Shown here: one piece after another, positions 57,359 to 64,000 of the stretch
How the letters are laid out: every line of letters begins with the position of its first letter
How positions within the stretch are numbered: position 1 is the stretch's first letter
DNA from: Hydrangea macrophylla
Taxonomy: Eukaryota > Streptophyta > Magnoliopsida > Cornales > Hydrangeaceae
NCBI GenBank assembly: GCA_033977485.1
Contig: CM066994.1
Location: 28,240,681 to 28,304,680 of the forward strand
Direction: 5' to 3'
DNA: 64,000 nt
The notes under the pieces: generated by a model
Database searches by the model: none
What the model saw: only the letters and a program-made list of their open reading frames with translations
Told to the model about the DNA's origin: nothing
Made by a program: the position numbers and the translations under genes

Positions 57359-58393
57359 CTAAATAAGTGGCCCTTTTGCCACAGTTTTAGCAGACGGCGT
57401 CCTCTCGTCTTCTCCTTGGGGCTCGACAGTCCTTGGACCTGTGTCCGGGTTTCCCATAATTAAAGCATCCATCGTTATTTGCTCTAGTGATAGCAGGTGT
57501 TCCTCTTGGGGGTTGTGCTTGGGGTACAGTTGGTCGGTTCTGAGGGAATGTGAGTTGTGGTTTCCTTTCACCAGTCCAATTACGCTTATTCCCTTGGAAT
57601 CGCATCGGGGGTCTCGGTCCTTGGTTACCTTGGTTGTTTCTGAATAATGGTCGATTTCCAAAATGTCCTCGTTCTCGACCATTGATTTCTTCATGGCCGA
57701 TTACCATGCCTACCATGGCTTTGAACGTCAAGCCTCGATTGTTGAGAGTCATGCATTGAAGTGTTAGCGATAGACCTTGGTGGTACTGTCGGTTCTTCTT
57801 CTCCGGGGTATCAATCATATGGCCGGCAAAGCGGGACAACCGTTCAAACTGTACTGTGTAATCCCTCACAGTTCGATTTCCTTTGTCAGCTCAATGAACT
57901 CCCTCTCTTTCTTGTTCCTCTCTGTCTGTGGAAAGTAATTCTCCAGGAACAGCTCTTTGAATGTAGCCCAGGGCATTCTTCTTACTGCCGTTTTTCCTAC
58001 CGTTGCTTTCTCCGATTCCCACCAATCGGCTGCCGCGTATGTTAATTGGAACGTTGCCAGTTGATGCTTCTCAATCTTCGTACATCCCAGTGTGTTAAAG
58101 ATCGAATCCATTTCATGGAGCCACTGTTCCGCACGCCATGGCTCGGTATCTCCGTCGAACTTCTCAGGACAAAAATGACAGAAACGCTCTACCACTTTAT
58201 CCTCTACAGGTCTCGGAGGTGGTATGGGGTTGTTTCTATTATTCGCGATATTGTTATCATTGTTGTTGATGCGTTCTAGTCTCTACACAAAGGCCTCAAA
58301 TAGACCAGTAGGATAAGCAGCTGTAGGTGTCAGGGGTGCAACCTCAATCTGCCCAACGGGATTGTTACGGGTATTTCTATTTCTTCCTGCCAT
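57359..58393 (-). pseudogene. Chromovirus gag
   Basis: It starts at 58393 with MAGRNRNTRNNPVGQ. An in-frame TAG lies at 58283-58285 (after LFEAFV). The capsid-like part reads CPEKFDGDTEPWRAEQWLHE, FQLTYAAADWWESEK and FKELFLENYFPQTERNKKE. A frameshift follows EFIELTKE at about 57868, then YTVQFERLSRFAGHMIDTPE. The Arg/Gln-rich tail leads to a zinc knuckle CFNYGKPGHRSKDC in which the second Cys has become Tyr. The knuckle would not bind zinc normally. Confidence 0.88.
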
Positions 58394-58808
58394 AGTGATT
58401 CGTTTGTTGGTGTACCTACACAGACATCTATTGGTTACTACTAGAATATATGCACACATCTACAAGTTGTCACCGAAACATATACGTCGAGACATGAAAT
58501 TTAACAAGGTAGCAACAATAGTAAAAATAAAAGCATCAAGATTATTGGGCCACATTATATACCAAAAGATATTACTCATATATATATCCCAAAGATGTAC
58601 CATGAAGTACACACTAGTAAACTGTGTACCATGTGGGACATAAGCCAATACAGCGCTTGAGTCAACTATTTACAATGCCACTAACAGTGGCTGCTAACTA
58701 TACAAAAGAGCTATGGTCAAATAGCTATCCCTGAAATCCTCAAAATAAAGTGGACAACATGTCCTATCATATATATACTAGAAAATCTAAGCCCCCAAAA
58801 GTCCTGAC
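58394..58808. other. Spacer between the extra ORF and gag
   Basis: About 415 bp without coding sequence on the minus strand. Confidence 0.5.
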
Positions 58809-59789
58809 TCAGTAGTCATCCACGTCTGATCCATATAAGGGAGCTTCATCCATGAAGGAAAAATCCCACTCCTCGACCATCATCGCCTCGTCGTCCTCCT
58901 CCTCGTCGTCCTCCTCCTCCATAGCATCTATTACTGGCTCAGCAGCATCAGCAGCTGCAGCGGCAAATCCCTCAGCTATAGCAATAGCCTCTGCTAGCTC
59001 GACCTCTCCTATGATGAATCCTTCTGGTTGTGCAGCTATCCCTGCTACCAAATCTGCTGCCCTATTGACAATAGTTGCCATCTGAAATATAGGCCTTGCT
59101 AGTAACTCAGGTATAACCACCTCCTCAAGTCCCTCATCTTCAGCATCGTCATCTACCTCTAGTACAATGTCCCCTCTGGCTATAACATCTATATCTGCGG
59201 GCTCTGGGTCCTCGGGATCCTCCTCTGGGTCATCCTCTGGCTCATCATCGTCATCTACGGGCTCCTACTCTCCATCCCCGTCCACATCCTCATCACCAGG
59301 CTCTATGTCCTCAACAGGATCCTCATCGTCCCCTATCGGCTCGGGCTCCACTGGCTCTGGCACTAGTGCTACTGGTACCGGTGCTGGTGGTGCTAGTACT
59401 GGTGGTGCTGGTACTGGTACTGGTGGTGCGGGTGCTGGTGGTACTACCTGAGCTGGTGCAGCCACAGGTACTGGTAGGGGATCAGGCCTCGCTAAGATAG
59501 CTCGTAACTCGACAACGTCCATCTCTAGCTTGCTCTGGACCAAACGAGCCATCTTGTGATAAATAGCCTCCTGAGTCCTCGCGTAATGGTATGTGTCTAT
59601 ACGAATCTCAGTAGGGTGAGTCCGTCCAGTAACATACAGGGCTCTCCATACATCCTCCTCTAGGTACTGGCTGGCTGTACGGTATATGCGCTCGTAATAA
59701 GACTCTGGGTCAGCCGGCTCCACGGTGTCCCCACGAATCACGTGGCCTCCATAGGGATCATCCACAAACTTATGAAAGCTTGGATCCAT
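58809..59789 (-). pseudogene. Sense ORF upstream of gag in the chromovirus, one in-frame stop
   Basis: From the ATG at 59789 (MDPSFHKFVDDPYGG) to the stop at 58809 the frame is 327 codons including the final stop, broken only by a TAG at codon 175 (about 59265). Residues 1-105 look globular and charged (ESYYERIYRTASQYLEEDVW, YARTQEAIYHKMARLVQSKL). Residues 106-150 are Pro/Ala/Val-rich with PVPAPP repeats, then there are long Asp/Glu stretches before and after the stop. The end reads EEWDFSFMDEAPLYGSDVDD. No known domain was recognised. It lies between the primer site and gag, which is unusual for this clade. A strong acceptor-like TTTCCTTGCAG ends 6 nt before the ATG. It may be an accessory protein, or a captured gene. 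Confidence 0.6.
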
Positions 59790-59909
59790 GCTATCCTGCA
59801 AGGAAACTATCTAACGTCAGAATGACGAACTTATCTTAATACTCATATCTCAAATACTAGAAACAGATGGTGGGGGACAATCAGCGAGCACGTCTAAGTA
59901 AAACCTAGT

Positions 59910-59921
59910 GCTCGGATACCA
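59910..59921 (-). other. Primer-binding site, chromovirus
   Basis: The minus-strand sequence TGGTATCCGAGC lies 7 nt inside the 5' LTR boundary and differs at one base from the usual TGGTATCAGAGC complementary to initiator tRNA-Met. Confidence 0.85.
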
Positions 59922-59928
59922 AAAATCT

Positions 59929-61177
59929 TGTCACGCCCCGGAGTAGCAGAAATTAGCAGGAAATAAAATTTTCCTTTCTGGATCCGTAAGCCATGACTAG
60001 TTACACTAACTGATTGTCCACCAACACACTAGATAAATAAAAGAGTAACTTAATGGAAGTGCAAACTGAATATATATTAAAAGATTTCTAGTTATTACAT
60101 CGGAGTTCGTAGTTATCCAAAGATCAAAGGACAAAAGTGATTAAGGCGTTAGACGCCGTTTACAACTTAGCACGAAAGGACAAAAGTCTATAAAGAACAA
60201 CTAAGTCTTCTTTCTTGAACCGCGTCTCTAACTAGCGTAGCCATGACCTTCAGCATAGTAGGCTTCCCCTTCGAAGGCTCCTTCCTGATAGTCCTCAGGA
60301 CAATCATATCCTGTATAGTCTAGACATGGGAATGTCCAGGGCGTAGTATACCGTTAGCTTTAATAAAAGCTAAGTGAGCGTTCTAACGGAACACTCCTAA
60401 TATAAAAATATGTATCCGAAAGTACACAACGGCTGGTTACGACGATTGAATGAATTATAATTAGACCGTGCGTGAAACTATGCATCATCGATATATTCGA
60501 CTTCACTCGACTTAACATCCGACTTACTTAACTTTGTTACATTACCAGTGTAATGCCGTTGGCTTAGAGTGACTCGCCCAGTGGGTCGAGCTCGTTGTCT
60601 ACCCCTCCGTGGCCATAGTAGTAATCTCACTTTACAAGCTAACCATGTACTCTAGGTCCTCGGGACCTTGCCTTATGAATATCGTCGCCGGCATGTGAAA
60701 CGGTTACTTTACTATCGTTGGTCATCGCGATTGCAGTAGTAATCTCGCCTTACAGGCTAACCGTGTTTATTCATTTCTCGATGTATTCTTATCAACATGG
60801 TTACTTTACTATTGTGTTTGCCTCTCCGTGGCCATAGTAGCAATCATCGCCGGCATGCGATCATGTAATTCCAATTGATAGTATCAACTCACTACATATC
60901 AACTTTCGGACCTTCGCGGCCGACTTACACGTACTTCCAAATGCATACGAACTTGGTCTCCGCGACCGTTCGACTCTATACTCGTACACGTCGACTTGAC
61001 GTTTCGACACCGACTTCTACGTACGTGAGGTGAATCATATGTTATGCACGAGGTACAAGTTAATTAAACAGTGACTATTTATTCTTGAAATATAGTACGA
61101 GCCCTAAGCTCGTAGTACCACGTGTTAAAGCATGAGATTAACTGGATTAACAATAATAATGAACATAAATAATAATA

Positions 61178-61224
<47 letters not shown>

Positions 61225-62375
61225 GGAGATAATATATTCGGGGTGCAACATACTAACATGAGGTTAACCAGAAAGTGCTAACAATAATAATAACACTAAT
61301 ATTAATAATAGTAGTGAAATAATATGTTCGGGACACAACATATTACAGCCTGAAGTTTAATTAATTATTAATAATAATAATAATGATAATGATAATAATA
61401 AAAATATCATTATTATTAACAAAATATTAAAATGGACATTAATATGTTTAGGGTACATATGTTAATCACGAGGTTAATTTAGACCGTAATAATAATAAGC
61501 AGAAAATAATAATAATAATAATAACAATAATAATTATATTATAGCAATTATAACACGGGCCTGGATTAGGGACACCACATGTTTAAAACATGAGTTGTAA
61601 TGGTTAACTAACAAGATAATAATAACAATAAATAGTAGTAGCAATAATAACAATGATAATACGGACCTAGATTAGGGGCACCACATGTTAAGCACAAGCT
61701 TTTCTAGAATAAGTAAACTAATAATAATAATACTATTATTAACGGAAATATAACATGGACATTAAATCTGATATACCAAGTGAGTTAGGCACTCACCGTA
61801 GGTTCGGGGTCTCGGTGTGGCACTGGGTGGTAAACTTTCTTTTTCTTCCTTTCTTTTCTCTCTTGGTTATCTCTCTCTCTCTCTCTATTATTCTTCTTAA
61901 ACCCAAATGGGTCACTATATATAGGGGTGGGGTTGGGTTACATATTCTATATATATATATAACACACATACAACACTACACACAACATACTACACACACT
62001 GCACACACAGACCCACACTCACACGACACACACATGCACACACAAACACAAGACACTACGCACAACCACTCAAGACACATGCACTCCTTACACACCAACA
62101 CATGTCGCACTACACTAGCACAACTCACCACCCTACCACCCTACACATTCATCACATAAACACTTGGCACACCACCTCACCACTTCAAGTCGGCACACAC
62201 CCACACATGAATTGCTAAGGGTTGTTTGGGGGGTTGGTTTAGGGTATAAGCAGGGTTGGTCAACACAGGTATAATTACAAATTCAGAAATGATATTAATT
62301 ACTGTAAAAATATTATAAATATAGTTTGGGACTGGAAATTATATAAATAAAATATAATAAAAATACAGGTATTAC
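59929..62375 (-). repeat. Chromovirus 5' LTR (right)
   Basis: 2447 bp. The minus-strand order is TGTAATACCTG, CA-rich U3, TATATATA near 61914-61923, GTGAGTGCCTAACTCAC (61780-61796), AAT-rich tract 61160-61740, stem-loop array (about 60593-60870), hairpin 60354-60373, terminal frame to 60228 and GTGACA. It differs from the left LTR by scattered substitutions and small indels, more than the copia pair. Confidence 0.9.
61780..61796 (-). promoter_or_regulatory. Donor-like inverted repeat in the chromovirus 5' LTR
   Basis: The minus strand reads ACG-GTGAGT-GCCTA-ACTCACTTGG. It lies about 120 nt downstream of the TATA box. It could pair with the acceptor at about 59796 to remove a 2.0-kb intron containing most of the LTR and the primer site. 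Confidence 0.45.
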
Positions 62376-63588
62376 ATATGCTTAGATATTTAATTATTTT
62401 GTTCTTGACATTATTATTGGAATTATTATCATCAGTTAATAGTAATTTGGTTTTGATTTCCAGACATATTCGTTGAATGTTTGGATTGGATGCACATTTC
62501 TTTACTGTCATTGGGCTTGAATTGACTTGTTCACATGGGTGATTCACCTTGGCACCAACATAGCTGACTTTGGACATGTATGTCCATAGCGCTTAGACAG
62601 CGAGCAAGATGAGACATTTGTGTTCATGGTGCTTGGTTAGCTATCTAGGACATTTGTGTCCATGTGCTAAGAAAGTGAGCTAGAACACTTATATCTATGA
62701 GGTATAAGAACAACGAGCTAGATATAAACCTTATTATCCTTATATGTCGCCTTGGCTAAGAGCCAAGGTGAGACCTTAAGCTTGGTACTTGGTTGAAAAT
62801 ACAGAAGACACACAACTCTATGTAGCCTGTTTACAGTTGAATATGAGATTTCAGACGGGCACTAGGAGGTGTGACCATGCTCAAGAACTCAGGTTAGATG
62901 TTTGTATAATGTCTAGACTAAAATTCGTATGGCGTTATTTTTATCAAGTAGTGAGTGACATGCCCATTATGGTGGAAGAACACCATAACATACATTTCAT
63001 ACTATATGTGCTCTTTTGCGATCATTTGTGGAGAAATTGATTAATCCCTATTTCATTGCTCTGTGAGCCACGTAGACTCCCTGTAACGTGGATTCTACAC
63101 TCGATGCCTTATGACCTATGACTATGTCATGAAGAGGCCATTTGATGATGCTACTTTAGCATACCAGTTTGGGACAAAAAATAATACCTTCCTATGGGGC
63201 ATGTCTAGGAAAGCGGTCGATTTGGTCTGATTGACTTAGTAGGCAAGGAAAACTCTTCAACAACACACCATGTTTTGTGACCCATTAGTAGGCGCCAGTG
63301 CCAATCGTATACGTACTAAGTGTCATGGGTACATTGCATATTAGGGGTGTAGCACTGCTTTCTTAGGGATTAAGAGTGCTAGATCCGGTGTGGTTGAACC
63401 TACTAGCTATACACGAGAAGCTTTCGAGTGATGTTTTTTTGCTAGTTATGTGATTGACTTAGCATCTCAACTCATGTCGCTGAACGTTATTTTCGTGAGG
63501 TTGCACGTTCTATTTCCCGTATGAGGAGATGGTGAAAGTTGGAATTTGAGAGATTTGTCTAGCACAAGGCCTATGTGGGTGAGTGGAA
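62376..63588. other. Unassigned right flank
   Basis: No conserved domain was found. Repeated phrases such as GACATTTGTGTTCATGG and GACATTTGTGTCCATG near 62610-62665 are a short imperfect repeat. Confidence 0.3.
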
Positions 63589-64000
63589 GATGTTACATTT
63601 TGTAGTTATGGGTCACCCATATATATTATGGACCGGGTCCAATGGGCTTAAAATTAGGCTCCAAGTAATCCTAGTGGGATTAGACTTGGGAGCCCTAGTT
63701 CAACCGTACTAGTGTATGCCTATATATATGAGTGTATAGATGCAAAAAAGGATTGTACAAATAAAAGAGCAGTCTCTCTCTACCACTCTCTATAGTCCCC
63801 GCCCTCTCTCTCTCTCTCTCTCCCGATCTCTCTCGATTCGTTTTTCTCTCTAAGCCAAATCACAGTAGGGATTGGGATTTAGTTTAAGGAAACAAAGGGG
63901 ATATCTCTAGTAGGTATTCTCATGAATGGTTTGAAGCACAAAATCGTACACGGAAGCACCAAAGTGCAGCAATTCATGGGTTAAGATGTCGGGCTTGTAA
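63589..64000 (+). mobile_element. Possible LTR start at the window edge
   Basis: The sequence TGTTACATTTTGTAG follows a purine-rich GAGTGGAAGA. A TATA-like CTATATATATGAG lies at about 63720, followed by a CT run (63787-63821). This order resembles the beginning of a retrotransposon LTR. The other end lies outside the window, so this is weak. Confidence 0.25.

Larger units (their letters stand above)
51401..62375 (-). mobile_element. Complete Ty3/gypsy chromovirus, 10,975 bp (Tekay/Del-like)
   Basis: LTRs at 51401-53845 and 59929-62375 read TGTAATACC...GTGACA on the minus strand. Flanks TGTGC (51396-51400) and TATGC (62376-62380) match at 4 of 5, a slightly decayed target duplication. The primer site TGGTATCCGAGC (59910-59921) fits initiator tRNA-Met with one mismatch. 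A polypurine tract AGGAGGTGG lies just before the 3' LTR (about 53849-53859). Internal order is extra ORF, gag, protease, reverse transcriptase, RNase H, integrase, chromodomain. The order and chromodomain identify a chromovirus. Nonsense and frameshift changes make it non-functional as read. Confidence 0.92.

Noticed and set aside
58852..59451. Plus-strand Ser/Gly-rich and Ala-rich open frames
   Set aside because: They are antisense to the acidic and Pro/Ala-rich parts of the minus-strand ORF; low-complexity codons read backwards give Ser/Gly runs.

Overview
The window is AT-rich nuclear DNA of a flowering plant, probably a eudicot. It holds NAC-type transcription factor sequences, Ty1/copia and Ty3/gypsy (chromovirus) retrotransposons with 5-bp target duplications, a plant L1-type LINE, many palindromic MITEs and long CT, CA, AAT and homopolymer tracts. 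No tRNA, rRNA, CRISPR array or bacterial operon was seen.

The host content is a cluster of four related NAC loci, all on the minus strand: NAC-A (5046-7462), NAC-B (13417-14757), NAC-C (about 19850-23484) and NAC-D (39493-41026). Only NAC-B is an open frame (446 codons, one exon). Its C-terminal half carries three copies of an acidic module with a VPDIPPL core. NAC-A has a nonsense codon, a frameshift and a large insertion. NAC-C is cut by a LINE junction and a 3.0-kb solo LTR. NAC-D has a solo copia LTR, a one-base frameshift and a complete copia element just upstream of its start codon. About 17.7 kb (8470-26237) recurs as a direct copy at 33425-51135, so the cluster grew by tandem and segmental duplication and then decayed.

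Region by region: 1-4.6 kb, an SPX-like fragment, an LTR fragment and MITEs; 4.6-9.3 kb, NAC-A and a 1-kb palindromic element; 9.3-17.1 kb, flanks and NAC-B; 17.1-19.85 kb, a dead LINE; 19.85-23.5 kb, NAC-C with solo LTR-1; 23.5-26.2 kb, MITE-rich flank with a 36-G run; 26.2-30.1 kb, solo LTR-2; 30.1-33.4 kb, a gypsy gag relic with a hAT MITE; 33.4-51.1 kb, the second block with NAC-D, a 6.2-kb copia element and three MITEs; 51.4-62.4 kb, a complete 11-kb chromovirus on the minus strand; the remainder is unassigned, perhaps with an LTR at the right edge.

The most interesting signal lies in the retroelements. Three quite different LTRs (20160-23167, 26246-30105 and the chromovirus LTR pair) share one internal plan: a TATA box, a splice-donor-like inverted repeat GTGAGT(N5-7)ACTCAC, a tandem array of stem-loop repeats, a hairpin with compensatory changes followed by CCTGGACATT, and a short Tyr/acidic frame ending Y-x-[YF]-A-[SN]-stop. 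The chromovirus also carries a sense ORF of about 326 codons upstream of gag. A strong acceptor-like site precedes its ATG by 6 nt, and the LTR donor lies about 2 kb upstream, so a spliced RNA lacking the primer-binding site is possible. These are readings of sequence only; no alignment or database search was run.
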